Positions 1 through 11,112 of a stretch of 64,000 nucleotides of DNA are shown here, in pieces; within the stretch, counting starts at the first letter, position 1, and each line of letters opens with the position of its first letter. Origin of the DNA: SKLM01 sp964514285 (GTDB taxonomy: Bacteria; Chloroflexota; Anaerolineae; B4-G1); NCBI GenBank assembly GCA_964514285.1, contig CAZEQC010000010.1, positions 5,023-69,022 on the forward strand, in the 5' to 3' direction. The notes under the pieces are model-generated. The model had not been told where the DNA came from. It was given only the letters and a program-made list of their open reading frames with translations, and made no database searches. A program made the translations under genes and the position numbers.

Positions 1-1
1 C

Positions 2-3000
2 GCTGGCGACCGCCTGCGCTATGAGGCGACGGTGACCAACGAGCTCTTCAACCGCTACGCCCAGGGGCTGTTGAGCACCGATTTCCCGGCGGCCTTCGAG
101 GAGCTGCCGCCGCAGGACTTCGTGCTCCAGCCCCGGGAGTCGGTCACGATGACCGGCCAGGTGGACGTGGGGACGGCCCCCTCCGGGATCTACACGCTGA
201 CCCAGGAGGCGGACGCGCTGATCAACGACTGGCAGGAGGCGTCGGACTTCGCCGAGCTGTTCTATCACTTCAGCGACGACGACACGCTGTTGGACGACAA
301 CTCCGGCGCCCAGCCCCCGCGCCACGGCGCCTGCGAGAGCGGACACTGCCCGAGCCTGGTCGATGGCCGCCACGGCAACGGCGCCGGCTTCGACGGCAGC
401 GCCGCCGGCGACGGCAGTCCCGACTACGTCACCGCCGACGCCGTCTGCGATGCGCTGACGGGCCCGGCCCTCAGCTTCGGCGGCTGGGTCTACCCCAAGA
501 GCGGCATGACCGAGACCGGCGCCGTCATGGCCTTCAACACGAGCCGGGGCGGCAACCGCCATCTGTTGATGTACAACCCCACTGCCGAAAAGTTCTACTA
601 CTACGATCCCGAAGCGGGAGACACCTACAGCGCCAATACGTTCGACCCTGGTACCTGGTACCACGTCATGGTGGTCATCTTCGAGGGAGAGAGCGACAAC
701 GGCTATCTGTACGTCAACGGCGTCGAGGAGGCTCGTTTCAGCACCTCGATCCGTCCTCAAGAGGACGATGTATTCAGCCTGGGCCAGGAGTGGGATGGTG
801 GCGCGACCAGCAACTTCTTCGCGGGCCGGCTGGACGAGGTGATGGTCTTCCCGCGGGCGCTCTACGAGGACGAGGTCCAGGCCCAGTTCAACAGCCCCAT
901 GGCCCGCTTCCCCTTTGACGAGGAGAGCGGCGCCCAGGTCTTCCAGGATGCGTCGGGGTTTGAGAACGACGCTACCTGCCAGGGCGACGACCGCTGCCCG
1001 GCGGCGGGCGAGCCGGGCGTGATCGGTCACTCGCTCCGTTTCGGCGGCGACGACTACGTCGACGTGCCCGATGTCGACGCTCTGGCCGTGGACAGGGGCC
1101 CCTTCACCCTCTCGGCCTGGATCTACCCGGAGGGCGAACCTGCGCTCTCCAGCTGCCCCTTCGTGGCCGAGTACTTCAGCAACAATCCATACACCGGGCG
1201 CGAGGATACGGAGCGCAGATGCGAGGGCTACCCCATCGACCACGACTGGGGTGAGGACGGCTGGGGACAGGGTTACTACCGAGAACAGGATTTTGAGGTC
1301 CGATGGACGGGCACCTTCTACTTCCGCGAGGGCGATCACACCTTTCGCTTCACCACCGACGACGGCATGCGGGCCTGGCTGGGCGACATCCAGCTCCTGG
1401 ACGCGTGGCACGAGCAGGGTGAGACGACCTATGAGGTGGTTCAGCACGTCGACGAGGGGTTCCACACCGTGACGGTGGAGTACTTCGAGTGGGCGGGCAA
1501 CGCCGTCGCCCAGGTGAGCTGGACGCCGGGACCGCTGCCCCAACCGCAGGGCATCCTGGGCGCCGACGACTACCCCGCCATCCAGCGGGTGGGGAATCGC
1601 CTCCGCCTGGTGCTCAACGACGACACCGCCTTCCTGACGGAAAACGAGGTCCTCTCGCCGGAGGCCTGGAACCACGTGGCCGCCAGCTTCGATCGCGACA
1701 GCAACACCTGGTTCCTCTACGTGGACGGCGTCGAGGTGGATCAATTTAACGTGACCGGCGAGTCGCCGGAGGCAGGCACAGGTTTCTCCGTGGGACGCTC
1801 TGCCCCTACCACGACCCTCGAACTGGATACCTTGAGCGTGCTGGCAGGGGGTGACACGAGTTCCCACAATGACTACGATCTGGAGCTGCGCGTTGAACTC
1901 CGGCTGGACGATGGCGCCTGGCAGGAGGTCTGGTCCCACGATGAGGCGTGGGCCGAGGACTACGACGTGAATGTGTCGCGCGTGTTTCAGGACGAGGCGC
2001 AGATCAGACTCTACGAGAAGGACGCGGGCTGGGGTGGCATCCACGACGACGACCTCGGCACCCACACCGTGCAGGCCATGGACGTCAGCCCCTTCGAGTC
2101 GACCACCCGCTACGAGAGCGACGCGGGCGACAAGATGGACCTGCTGTGGCATCTACCCGACGAGGCGCGCGATGCGGCCGCCCCGTTCGAGGGGCGGATC
2201 GACGAGGTAGCGGTCCACAAGAAGGCCCTCTCCGCCGAGGAGGTGGCCGACGCGTACGAGGCGGGCACGGTCGTGCTCCGCCTGCCGCTGGATGACGCGC
2301 CGGGCTCCAGCGAGTTTGTGGAGGCGCTGGGCCAGCAGAACGGATCCTGCTCGTCGGCGGCGACGTGCCCCACCGCCGGCGTGCCGGGACGCGACGAGAT
2401 GGCGCTCCTCTTCGACGGGCAAGACGACGTGGTCACTGTCAGCGACGTCGACACGGGGGACGTGCGGGAGCTGACGGTGGCCGCCTGGGTGCGCCTCAAG
2501 GCATTGCCGGGCGGCATCATGCGCTTCGTCACCGTGGGCGACGAGAAGGCCGTGATCCGCTACGACGACGGTCAGCTCGACTTCTACGTCGGCAAAGTCG
2601 GCGTGCCAACCCCCGTGATCCAGCACGTTCGCCACACACCGGGCTGGGTGGCCGATCGATGGTATCACGTGGCGGGGACCTACGATGGAGATCGTATGCG
2701 CCTCTATCTGGATGGCGTGGAGGTGGGCAGCCGGGCCGTGGACGGAGATCTGATGGGCGGCGACACGATACGCCTCAGCAGCGCCAGTGAGCCCCTGGAT
2801 GGCTATCTGGACGACGTGCGGGTCTACCGCCGCGCTCTGAGCGGCGGTCAGGTGGGGGAGCTGTATGAGGCGGCGCCAGAGATGACGCTGCTGCTCGACG
2901 AGACGACCGGGGCCACCCAGTTCGCCGACTTCACGGGCAACGGCCACGATGGATCGTGCGGCGGCGATGCCTGCCCCGGCGCCGGAACTCAGGGACAGAT

Positions 3001-6000
3001 CGGTCTCTCGGCCATGTTCGATGGGCAGGACGATGTGATCGAGGTGGACCACGACGGGGCGCTCGACCCCGGCGACGAGATGACCCTCGCCCTGTGGGTG
3101 AAGCTGACCGACACCGATCCGGACCAGAAGCTGGCGGGGAAGTCGACCATTGGCGACGGATTCGTCCTCGGCATCACGGATGGGCAGCTCTACCCCGAAA
3201 TCTGGGATACGTCGGGGAATCGCTACAGCGCCGGTTGGGGCCGGGTCAACGCCGGCTACTGGACGCATCTGGCCCTCACCTGGGAGACGGGCGGCGACAT
3301 GGTCGGCTACATCAACGGGAACGAGGCGGGGCGGATCTCCGCCGGCGACACCCCCATCGCCGCCAACGCCAGTCCGCTGCGCGTCGGCGCCGCCCCGTGG
3401 GACGGCAGCTCCTATCACGCCAACGGGCGGCTCGACCACGTGACGCTCCACACCCGTGCCCTCTCGCCGCGCGAGATCCGCGCCATGTTCCGCCTGCAGG
3501 CCAAGTGGGTGGAGGAGCGCCAGCACACCGAGGTGACGCTGGACAACGACGATCCGAGGTCTACGCTGGAATCTACGGACGATTACCGCCCCAACCGGGA
3601 CGCCGTGCTCCAGGTACACGCGGAGGATGCGACGACGTCGGTCACCCTGGTGGAGATGGGGGTCAGCACCGACGGCGGCACCACCACCACCTGGTCGGCG
3701 GCGCCTCCCTGCGAGGACTCGGAGGAGACCGCATGGTGTCCCACTTTCGAGCCCACGATCGGCGAAGGGCGCTACCTGCTCCAGTTCCGCGCCACCGACG
3801 GCGTGGGGAACCGCGAGAGCCCGGCCGGGACGTACGCCACGCTGGTGGACGATACGCCGCCCGCGATCAGCTCCGGCATCGCCGAGGGGGAGATCCTCGA
3901 CCCGGCCCGAAAGCCCGATGACACCTGGGTGGTCCACCTGAGCGGCACGGTCAGCGATCCGCTCATCGACGGCAACACCGGCAGCGGTGTGGCTGCCCTG
4001 GCGGTTGAGCTTCGCGCCATCGACGCGCCGCAGGGCGGGGCCGGCACTGTGGAGGAAGCGGAGGGGAATCGGGTGCGCGCCACCGTCGATGGTACGGCGT
4101 GGCAGGCTGACTATCCCCTGTTGAGCGCCGACCCGACCGGCACGTATACGATGACGGCCGTCGCCGTCGACGAAGTGGGAAACCGGACCACAGTGGTGAC
4201 CCTGGTGACGCTGGGCGTGGACGCGGCGCCGCCCGAGGCCAGCCTGGACGACGTCACGGCCCAGACGGGCGTCACCGGCACCATCACCAGCACGCTGCAG
4301 ATAGGTGGTCTGATCACCGAGACGGGTGCGATTAGCGTTGGGCTCGGGGGGCTGCGCGTGAACGTGCTTCCCGCGGCCATGGCTAGCATGAGCGGTACCG
4401 TCGCCCTCTATCACTTTGACGAGCCGGCGGGCGCGACCGAGTTCGCCAACCAGACCGGTTTGGCGCCGGCCACCTGCCAGGGCGACACCTGCCCCACCGC
4501 GGGCCAGGACGGCGTCTGGGGCAGCGCCCTCAGCTTCGGGGGAGACTACGACACCGCTAACGACTACGTCACCGCCGACAGCGTAGCGGCGGCCTTCACG
4601 GACACGATGGGCCTCTCCTTCGGCGCCTGGGTGCGCCCCGAGTACAACCCGGGGAACCGGGCGGTGCTGGCCTTCGACGCCGCGGATGGCAGCCAGCGCA
4701 ACCAGATCGTGCACGACGACCATCACCTCTGGTATCGCGATGGCACGACCAACGTCGACGTGGGGGTCGCCCATCAAGAGTGGGTGCACGTCTTAGTGAC
4801 CATCGACGAGGACGGACGGGGCATGGCCTACCTGAACGGCGAACCGGCTCAGGACGAGCCATTCACCACCGCCGTCCGTCCCGACCCGGAGGGACACTTC
4901 AGTGTTGGGCAGGCGTGGGACGGCGACACGCCGAGCCACTTCTTCAGCGGCCTGGTGGACGAGGTGCGGGTCTACAGTCGCGCCCTCTCGCCGGCCGAGG
5001 TCCATACCGTGTACGCGGAGGCGGAGCTGGGTGACGCCGGGTCGGGGGTGCTCGACACCACCTGGGCCTACACGCTCCCGGCCACGCTCGACGGTCTCTA
5101 CGAGATCAACGTGCGCCCCGAGGACATCTACGGGAACAGCGCCCCGGCCGATGCGCGGTCGGTCTGGACCGGTGCCATCGACACCCGACCACCGGAGGTC
5201 GATCTGCAGGTGGTGGAGGAGACGGAGGAGCTCGCCGAGGTGGCCGGTCGCCCCGTCTTCCAAGCCACCACGACCTACACCTGCTGGGCGCGGGACTTCA
5301 ACCTGGTCTATACGTCGACGCAGGGGGCGGACCTGAGCTTTGAGTGTCCCTGCCGGGAGGTGGCCCCGCACTCGACAGTTGTGACGGACACCTTCTACCA
5401 CGAAGTCTCTCCATGGTATGCCGGCACTTTCACCGACACCACGCGTCTCTACGAGCACACCGAGCGCTGCACCGTCCAGGGTCTACAGCCGGCCGCCAAC
5501 ATCATGAGGGCCTGCGACGCCTACGGCCACTGCGCCGAGACGCGGGATCTGGAACCAGAGGAACTGTTCGAGGAGATCGACGCGGTCTACACGACCATCC
5601 TGACACCCGCGCGGAAGAGCATCATCACCCACACCGGTACGACGACCATCACGGGCAAGACCTACGCCCGCGACGGGATCGATACCGTGACCGTCAAGGA
5701 CGATGGCATCCCCGTCGGCACGCCCGCCAGCCTGAGCTGCACTAATACCGTGACCACCACCCGCTGGACCCAGGCCTGGACGCCGAGCAGCGAGGGGCGC
5801 CACACCCTGGCTGCCACGACCGAGTCCTGTGCGGACGAGTATCACTACTACCAGAGCCACGAGGTCACCGTGGACGCCACCCCGCCCCAGGTGACCATCA
5901 CACCGTTGCTCCTCAACCGCGACCACCGTCTCAGCTACGGGCGCGTGGTGCTGGCCGGGCAGGCCCTCGACGGTGTCCTCGGAAGCGGCGTCACCCGCGT

Positions 6001-9000
6001 CGAGGTCAGCGTGGACAGCGGCGCCTGGTCCGAAGCCTCGCTTCAGGGGAACGCCTGGAGCTGGGACTGGTACCTGGGCGAGGAGCCCGACGGCGCGCGC
6101 TACACCGTCTCGGCCCGCGCCACCGACCGGGCCGGCTGGACGACGCGCGTCACCGAGACGGTGACCGTCGACCTCGACGTGCCCAACCCGATCACGCTGA
6201 CCCTCACCGCCGACGGCGCACCGGCGCCGGCTAGGGGGACCGTGTCCACGGTCCCGGTCACGCTCGACCTCTCCTGGGATGCGAGCGAGCCGCCGGAGAA
6301 GCTCTCGCGCTACGACGTGCTCTGGACGGTGCGCACGGCGACGCAGACGGTTCAGGTCTTCGAGGTGGTCCAGCCGACGGATCCGCTCTCCTCGACGTAT
6401 GACGCCGTCTTCGACGCCCAGCAGGTGGAGCCGCAGGTGACGAGCGTCTTCACCGATGGGAATACCCAGGTGGACGACTACGGCCCCGTGGTCGTGGACA
6501 CGCCCCGCACGCCGGACACTACGGCTCTCCCCGCCCACGGCAACCCGTACCGCGGCTGGATGGACTCGGGCTGCACGGCGCTGGGCGTCGACCGCCGGGT
6601 GGCGGAGAACGCCCAGGGTGGCGCGGCCCTCGACGACCCACAGCGTCTCTACGCCACGTGGGACAGCGAGGCGCTGCGCCTGGCCTGGACGGGGGCGAAC
6701 TGGGACTACAACGGCGACCTGTTCATCTACCTGAAGACCGATCCCTACAGCGCGCCCATCACCAGCGCCTACAACCCTTTCACACCCACACAGGACATCG
6801 AGATCAACCTGCCCGGGGCCAATGCCTTCGTCTGGGTGCAGGATGCGCAGTGGGCCGAGCTCTACGCGTGGGATGACACGGAAAGCCAGCTGGATCACTT
6901 CAGGCTCGACCGGACCCAGTATCGCTTCGACGCGGGGCTGGATGGCGGCCTGACGGACCTCCGTTTGCCCTTCGATATGCTGGGCATCGACGATCCAGCT
7001 ACCTCGCCGCTGGTGCTCTACGCCTTCGCCACCGACGAGGAGGAGATGGACCTCTGGGCCACTATGCCGCACCAGAACCCCGTCAACAGCGAGCGCGTCG
7101 TCGACACCGATCTCTTCGCGGGCGCCCAGCACGCCATGGACTGGCTCCACGTCTACGCCTGGCCGAACCTGGGACCGGGGATCTGCCCCAACGATCCCGT
7201 GATGGGGATCGTGCCGGCGCACGCCGACGTCGATCTGCGTTTCGATCTCAGCGCGACGCCAGTGGGGGCAACCTACGGTCTGATGAGCAGCGACCTCTTC
7301 TGGCTGACCGATCTGCTGACCGACACGAACCGCGTCGCCGACCTGAGCCAGAGCTTCGACTTCATGGACGTCCGTCATCCCCCCGTGGGCGAGGGGGAGA
7401 CGATCTCCTACACCCTCTCCTACGCCAACCACGGCACCTACACCGCCACCCAGGTCACGGCGCGGGCCACGGGCCTCTACGGCCTGGAGCTGACGGGCGC
7501 CGTTAGCGACGTCGTCACCATCATCATCGGCACCGTCCCGCCGGGCGCGACGGGCAGCGTGATCTTCACCGGTCAGGTCGACGCCAGCGGCGGGTACGCG
7601 GACTGCATGGCCGGGGCGGGCGGGGACAGTGGGAGCTGTGAGGATCACAGGGACTGGGCCGTGATGGGGGCTTTGGTCTACGACACGGCCCAGGGCACCA
7701 CGGGCACCCCTCTGGACTGGCTTTGGGCCGACCATCGGGTCGACACTGAGCCCCCCGAGTTCCTGGGCATCCTGGAGCCGGGGTCCGTGATCGGCGTGGG
7801 GGAGAACGTCTTCGAGGGCTATGCCTTCGACGCCTCGGGCGTGCCGGAGGTGACGTTGGAGGCGGAGCCCCCCGCCGGGGGCAGCTACCAGACCGTCTGC
7901 ACGGACGACGCGCCGTTCGACGGCGTCTGGTCGTGCATGTGGGACGCGGGCGCGGCGTCCGACGGTGACGTGTACCACATTCGCCTGCAGGCCACCGACG
8001 GCTACGGAGAGCAGAGCGACTGGACCCCCTGGCGGACGTACGTGGTCGACGATACGCCGCCGACGGTCACCCTGAGCGCCGCGACGACGTCGACCTACAG
8101 CGACACCGTGCTCAGCCAGAACACGGCCAGCTTCAGCGGGCGTGTGGGCGACGAGCGCGGCATAGCCGGGGCGGTGGTCTGCTTGGACGACAGCTGCGAC
8201 CAGGCCGAGCTCTCGGTGAGCGGCACCTCGTCCTACGTCTACGACCACGACGCCGGGTCGCCGGACGCCATCGGTGCCTGCAGCGGCGGGGAGCTGACGG
8301 TCACCTTCGACGTGACCGAGACCTTCGACGTCGGCGCGGTCAGCCTGGGGTTCAGCGCCGACCACCCGCAGCGGGATGCCCTCTCCGTGACGCTGACGTC
8401 GCCGGGTGGTATGCTGGTGGACGTGGTAGAGCCGCCCGGTGGCACCCCAAGTGAGTATCAGAACCTGGACGTGTTCCTGGAGGACGCCTCGCCCGGGGAA
8501 ATCCACGGGGCCCGGGCCGACGACGACACCGGGCTGCCGTCTTTCGACCGGCCGGCTCACCCCGACGACCCGCTGCAACCCCTCCGAGGAGAGGGCGCCG
8601 CGGGGGCGTGGACGCTGACCATCTGCGACAGCGGCGGGGGAGACCGCGGCAGCTACAAGCGGTCCCGGCTGGTGCTGGAGGAGCAGGGCGCCACCTTCCA
8701 GAACGGCGTCTGGTTCCACACCGAAAGCGACCTCCGGGAGCAGGACTTCGTCACCCACACCCTGGAGGCGCGCGCCATCGATCTGGGGGGCAACGAGAGC
8801 AGTCAGGCCGTCAGCGTCACCTTCCGGATCGACAACGTGGCCCCACAGCTTACCATCTCCGACACCGTCGATCTCGTCGCCGTGGGGCTGGTGCCCACTG
8901 CCACTCGGGTGATGACCGGCACCAGCGCAGATGGGGGGCGCGTCCAGCAGATATACGCCATGGTCCGCACGCCGGGCGGTGAGATGGTCAGCGTCCAGGT

Positions 9001-10954
9001 GGGCCGGGGGGGCGGCAGGTGGTGGTTGGACCTGAAACCGGAGGAGGTGGGCGAGTACACGATCTGGGTGAATGCGGTCGATCTGGCGGGCAACAGCACC
9101 AGCCAAGGTCCGCTCCCTGTCACCGTCGTGCGGATGAAGGCGGTCAACGACGGCCCGACCGCCCTGGGCGAGACCACCACGCTGACGGCCACCGTGCTGG
9201 GCGATGGCGGCTATGGGTTCGACTGGGATCTGGGCGACGGCACGACCATGAGCGACCAGGCGTCGCCCGTGGGTCACGTCTATCCGGCCGCCGGGTCGTA
9301 CACCGCCACGGTGACGGCGACGAAGGGCTCCCACACCTTCACGACCACCACGGCGATGTTGATAGAGGAGGCGATCACCGGGCTGGAGGCCGTCAACGAC
9401 GGCCCGACGGGCCTCGGCGACGCCACCGGGCTGACGGCCACCGTCGCCACCGGCAGCGGGGTGGCCTACGGGTGGGACTTCGGGGACGGGCAGCCGTCGG
9501 CGTCGGATGACCAACCGGTCGTGGCTCACAACTACGCCGCGGGCGTCCATACCGCCACCGTCGTCGCCGTCAACAACGTCAGCGCTATGACGGCCACCAC
9601 CGTCGTTCGCGTGACAAGCTACGCCGACGTCGCGATCACCAAAACCGTCGCCCCGGCCGCGCCGGTCGTTCCCGGCCAGGCCATCACCTATACGCTGATG
9701 TTCAGCAACCACGGCCCGGATCCGGCCCTCGGCGTGGTCATCAGCGACGCCATTCCCGCCTCTGTCGTGACGACCTCGGTCGTGAGCAGCGGCGTCCCCC
9801 TGGTGCAGCGCGCCGGCACGCGCTACGTCTGGGAGGTCGCCGACCCGGCGCCTGGGGAGGGCGGCGTCATCACCGTCACAGGCGTGCTCAGCGGGCCGTT
9901 AGCCGGGGGCACCATCACCAACACCGCGACCATCACCACCACGGCGGTGGATACGCACACCCTGGACAACACCAGCTTCGCGGTCCTGACGTTGGCCGGT
10001 GCCGATCTGGTCATCAGCAAGACGGTGAGCGATCCCACCCCGAGGGCCGGCGCGACGGTCGTCTACACGCTCGGGCTCACCAACCAAGGGCCCGGCCGCG
10101 CCACCGGCGTGGTGGTGAGCGATACGCTGCCCCTCGACGTGGCCTACGTCGGGGACGACGGCGGCGGTGCTTACGATGAGGGGGTTGGGGCCTGGACGGT
10201 CGGGACGTTGGGCGCCGGCCAGAGCGTCACGCTCCAGCTGACCGCCACGGTGGGAGCCGGTCTTTCCCCCGGAACGGTCGTCACCAACACAGCCCTCATC
10301 GGCGCGTCCCAGCAGGCGGATCCGGACGAGGACGACAATGTGGGCCGGGCGGCGCTGATCGCGCAGCATCCCCAGGCCGTGATCGCGACCGTGACGCCGG
10401 ACCAGGGCGCCACGCTCGTCTACACTGATGCGCAGGGCTATACCACCACGGTGGAGATCCCGGCCGGCGCGGTCAGTGGGACCCTGACCGTGATCCTCAC
10501 GCCCCTGGAGGAGCCGACGCATCCCTTGGGGCTGCTCTCCTTTGCCGGACACGCCTTCACCCTGGCGGTGTACGACGGCGTGGAGCTGCAACGGGGCTAT
10601 CGCTTCGGCGAGCCGGTTCTGATCACCATCCACTACAGCGATGAGGACGTGGCGGGGCTCGATGAGACATCGCTGACGCTGGAGGTCTGGAACGGGGTCG
10701 GCTGGGAGGACGCGGCGTGTGATGGCTACGAGCGTCATCCGGTCGAGAACTGGCTGTCGGTGACGATCTGTCATCTGAGCGAGTTCGCGCTGCTGGGTGA
10801 GGGTCGATCCGTCCCCGTCGGCGGCGCGACGCTGGCGGCGACGTTGAGGGTCTCGGCGTGGCAGCGAGCGGTGTTGGTGGTGTTGGCGATGGTCGTCGCG
10901 CTGGCGGCCGTTATCGCGACGAGGAGGCGCCCTCGGCCTTCCGACAGATCGTGA
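2..10954 (+). CDS. Giant surface protein with LamG, PA14, P-domain, PKD and DUF11 modules (5' truncated)
   Basis: The frame is open from the first complete codon at base 2, so the true start lies outside the window; 3650 codons are visible. Five LamG/concanavalin-like modules can be seen (about 260-890, 900-2250, 2290-2870, 2880-3480 and 4400-5020), each opening with a short segment carrying a Cys-x(n)-CP pair. A PA14-like module (about 1150-1540, motif FRFTTDDGMRAWL) sits inside the second LamG. Repeated Ig-like 'TVDTTPP' type modules follow. Further on are a proprotein-convertase P-domain (about 8240-8690), two PKD modules (about 9136-9615; WDLGDGT, WDFGDG), two DUF11 repeats (about 9625-10350) and a ZU5-like module (about 10370-10790). 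It ends with one membrane helix and an Arg-rich tail (about 10830-10954). It is probably an adhesin or carbohydrate-binding surface protein anchored by the C-terminal helix. No catalytic domain was recognised, and specificity cannot be read from the sequence. Confidence 0.85.
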   Translation, partial: AGDRLRYEATVTNELFNRYAQGLLSTDFPAAFEELPPQDFVLQPRESVTMTGQVDVGTAPSGIYTLTQEADALINDWQEASDFAELFYHFSDDDTLLDDNSGAQPPRHGACESGHCPSLVDGRHGNGAGFDGSAAGDGSPDYVTADAVCDALTGPALSFGGWVYPKSGMTETGAVMAFNTSRGGNRHLLMYNPTAEKFYYYDPEAGDTYSANTFDPGTWYHVMVVIFEGESDNGYLYVNGVEEARFSTSIRPQEDDVFSLGQEWDGGATSNFFAGRLDEVMVFPRALYEDEVQAQFNSPMARFPFDEESGAQVFQDASGFENDATCQGDDRCPAAGEPGVIGHSLRFGGDDYVDVPDVDALAVDRGPFTLSAWIYPEGEPALSSCPFVAEYFSNNPYTGREDTERRCEGYPIDHDWGEDGWGQGYYREQDFEVRWTGTFYFREGDHTFRFTTDDGMRAWLGDIQLLDAWHEQGETTYEVVQHVDEGFHTVTVEYFEWAGNAVAQVSWTPGPLPQPQGILGADDYPAIQRVGNRLRLVLNDDTAFLTENEVLSPEAWNHVAASFDRDSNTWFLYVDGVEVDQFNVTGESPEAGTGFSVGRSAPTTTLELDTLSVLAGGDTSSHNDYDLELRVELRLDDGAWQEVWSHDEAWAEDYDVNVSRVFQDEAQIRLYEKDAGWGGIHDDDLGTHTVQAMDVSPFESTTRYESDAGDKMDLLWHLPDEARDAAAPFEGRIDEVAVHKKALSAEEVADAYEAGTVVLRLPLDDAPGSSEFVEALGQQNGSCSSAATCPTAGVPGRDEMALLFDGQDDVVTVSDVDTGDVRELTVAAWVRLKALPGGIMRFVTVGDEKAVIRYDDGQLDFYVGKVGVPTPVIQHVRHTPGWVADRWYHVAGTYDGDRMRLYLDGVEVGSRAVDGDLMGGDTIRLSSASEPLDGYLDDVRVYRRALSGGQVGELYEAAPEMTLLLDETTGATQFADFTGNGHDGSCGGDACPGAGTQGQIGLSAMFDGQDDVIEVDHDGALDPGDEMTLALWVKLTDTDPDQKLAGKSTIGDGFVLGITDGQLYPEIWDTSGNRYSAGWGRVNAGYWTHLALTWETGGDMVGYINGNEAGRISAGDTPIAANASPLRVGAAPWDGSSYHANGRLDHVTLHTRALSPREIRAMFRLQAKWVEERQHTEVTLDNDDPRSTLESTDDYRPNRDAVLQVHAEDATTSVTLVEMGVSTDGGTTTTWSAAPPCEDSEETAWCPTFEPTIGEGRYLLQFRATDGVGNRESPAGTYATLVDDTPPAISSGIAEGEILDPARKPDDTWVVHLSGTVSDPLIDGNTGSGVAALAVELRAIDAPQGGAGTVEEAEGNRVRATVDGTAWQADYPLLSADPTGTYTMTAVAVDEVGNRTTVVTLVTLGVDAAPPEASLDDVTAQTGVTGTITSTLQIGGLITETGAISVGLGGLRVNVLPAAMASMSGTVALYHFDEPAGATEFANQTGLAPATCQGDTCPTAGQDGVWGSALSFGGDYDTANDYVTADSVAAAFTDTMGLSFGAWVRPEYNPGNRAVLAFDAADGSQRNQIVHDDHHLWYRDGTTNVDVGVAHQEWVHVLVTIDEDGRGMAYLNGEPAQDEPFTTAVRPDPEGHFSVGQAWDGDTPSHFFSGLVDEVRVYSRALSPAEVHTVYAEAELGDAGSGVLDTTWAYTLPATLDGLYEINVRPEDIYGNSAPADARSVWTGAIDTRPPEVDLQVVEETEELAEVAGRPVFQATTTYTCWARDFNLVYTSTQGADLSFECPCREVAPHSTVVTDTFYHEVSPWYAGTFTDTTRLYEHTERCTVQGLQPAANIMRACDAYGHCAETRDLEPEELFEEIDAVYTTILTPARKSIITHTGTTTITGKTYARDGIDTVTVKDDGIPVGTPASLSCTNTVTTTRWTQAWTPSSEGRHTLAATTESCADEYHYYQSHEVTVDATPPQVTITPLLLNRDHRLSYGRVVLAGQALDGVLGSGVTRVEVSVDSGAWSEASLQGNAWSWDWYLGEEPDGARYTVSARATDRAGWTTRVTETVTVDLDVPNPITLTLTADGAPAPARGTVSTVPVTLDLSWDASEPPEKLSRYDVLWTVRTATQTVQVFEVVQPTDPLSSTYDAVFDAQQVEPQVTSVFTDGNTQVDDYGPVVVDTPRTPDTTALPAHGNPYRGWMDSGCTALGVDRRVAENAQGGAALDDPQRLYATWDSEALRLAWTGANWDYNGDLFIYLKTDPYSAPITSAYNPFTPTQDIEINLPGANAFVWVQDAQWAELYAWDDTESQLDHFRLDRTQYRFDAGLDGGLTDLRLPFDMLGIDDPATSPLVLYAFATDEEEMDLWATMPHQNPVNSERVVDTDLFAGAQHAMDWLHVYAWPNLGPGICPNDPVMGIVPAHADVDLRFDLSATPVGATYGLMSSDLFWLTDLLTDTNRVADLSQSFDFMDVRHPPVGEGETISYTLSYANHGTYTATQVTARATGLYGLELTGAVSDVVTIIIGTVPPGATGSVIFTGQVDASGGYADCMAGAGGDSGSCEDHRDWAVMGALVYDTAQGTTGTPLDWLWADHRVDTEPPEFLGILEPGSVIGVGENVFEGYAFDASGVPEVTLEAEPPAGGSYQTVCTDDAPFDGVWSCMWDAGAASDGDVYHIRLQATDGYGEQSDWTPWRTYVVDDTPPTVTLSAATTSTYSDTVLSQNTASFSGRVGDERGIAGAVVCLDDSCDQAELSVSGTSSYVYDHDAGSPDAIGACSGGELTVTFDVTETFDVGAVSLGFSADHPQRDALSVTLTSPGGMLVDVVEPPGGTPSEYQNLDVFLEDASPGEIHGARADDDTGLPSFDRPAHPDDPLQPLRGEGAAGAWTLTICDSGGGDRGSYKRSRLVLEEQGATFQNGVWFHTESDLREQDFVTHTLEARAIDLGGNESSQAVSVTFRIDNVAPQLTISDTVDLVAVGLVPTATRVMTGTSADGGRVQQIYAMVRTPGGEMVSVQVGRGGGRWWLDLKPEEVGEYTIWVNAVDLAGNSTSQGPLPVTVVRMKAVNDGPTALGETTTLTATVLGDGGYGFDWDLGDGTTMSDQASPVGHVYPAAGSYTATVTATKGSHTFTTTTAMLIEEAITGLEAVNDGPTGLGDATGLTATVATGSGVAYGWDFGDGQPSASDDQPVVAHNYAAGVHTATVVAVNNVSAMTATTVVRVTSYADVAITKTVAPAAPVVPGQAITYTLMFSNHGPDPALGVVISDAIPASVVTTSVVSSGVPLVQRAGTRYVWEVADPAPGEGGVITVTGVLSGPLAGGTITNTATITTTAVDTHTLDNTSFAVLTLAGADLVISKTVSDPTPRAGATVVYTLGLTNQGPGRATGVVVSDTLPLDVAYVGDDGGGAYDEGVGAWTVGTLGAGQSVTLQLTATVGAGLSPGTVVTNTALIGASQQADPDEDDNVGRAALIAQHPQAVIATVTPDQGATLVYTDAQGYTTTVEIPAGAVSGTLTVILTPLEEPTHPLGLLSFAGHAFTLAVYDGVELQRGYRFGEPVLITIHYSDEDVAGLDETSLTLEVWNGVGWEDAACDGYERHPVENWLSVTICHLSEFALLGEGRSVPVGGATLAATLRVSAWQRAVLVVLAMVVALAAVIATRRRPRPSDRS

Positions 10955-11073
10955 CAGGGCCCAAGGTACCCGGCACTTTCGCTTACACAGCCCTGCTCCC
11001 TCGCCTGCGACGCCCTCGAGGACGAGGGCTTTGAGCCTAGATGCGATGGCCGTGGGGGGCGGCAAGACGAGCG

Positions 11074-11102
11074 TTGACATCTTCGTCCTTTCATTGTATA
11101 CT
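11074..11102 (+). promoter_or_regulatory. Sigma70-type promoter for the mazG-like/proS cluster
   Basis: TTGACA at 11074-11079 and TATACT at 11097-11102 are separated by 17 bases, a near-consensus core. Transcription would begin near 11109, only a few bases before the ATG of the possible leader ORF at 11113. The next element downstream is an intrinsic terminator at 11218-11249, so readthrough would be needed to reach the genes. Confidence 0.7.
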
Positions 11103-11112
11103 GCGCCTCACG

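Noticed and set aside
2153..9712. Very long antisense reading frames (for example 2153-4789 and 5483-9712, minus strand) opposite the giant surface protein
   Set aside because: They lack domains, have Arg/Gly/His-rich composition typical of the antisense of a high-GC gene, and overlap a gene with clear domains throughout.
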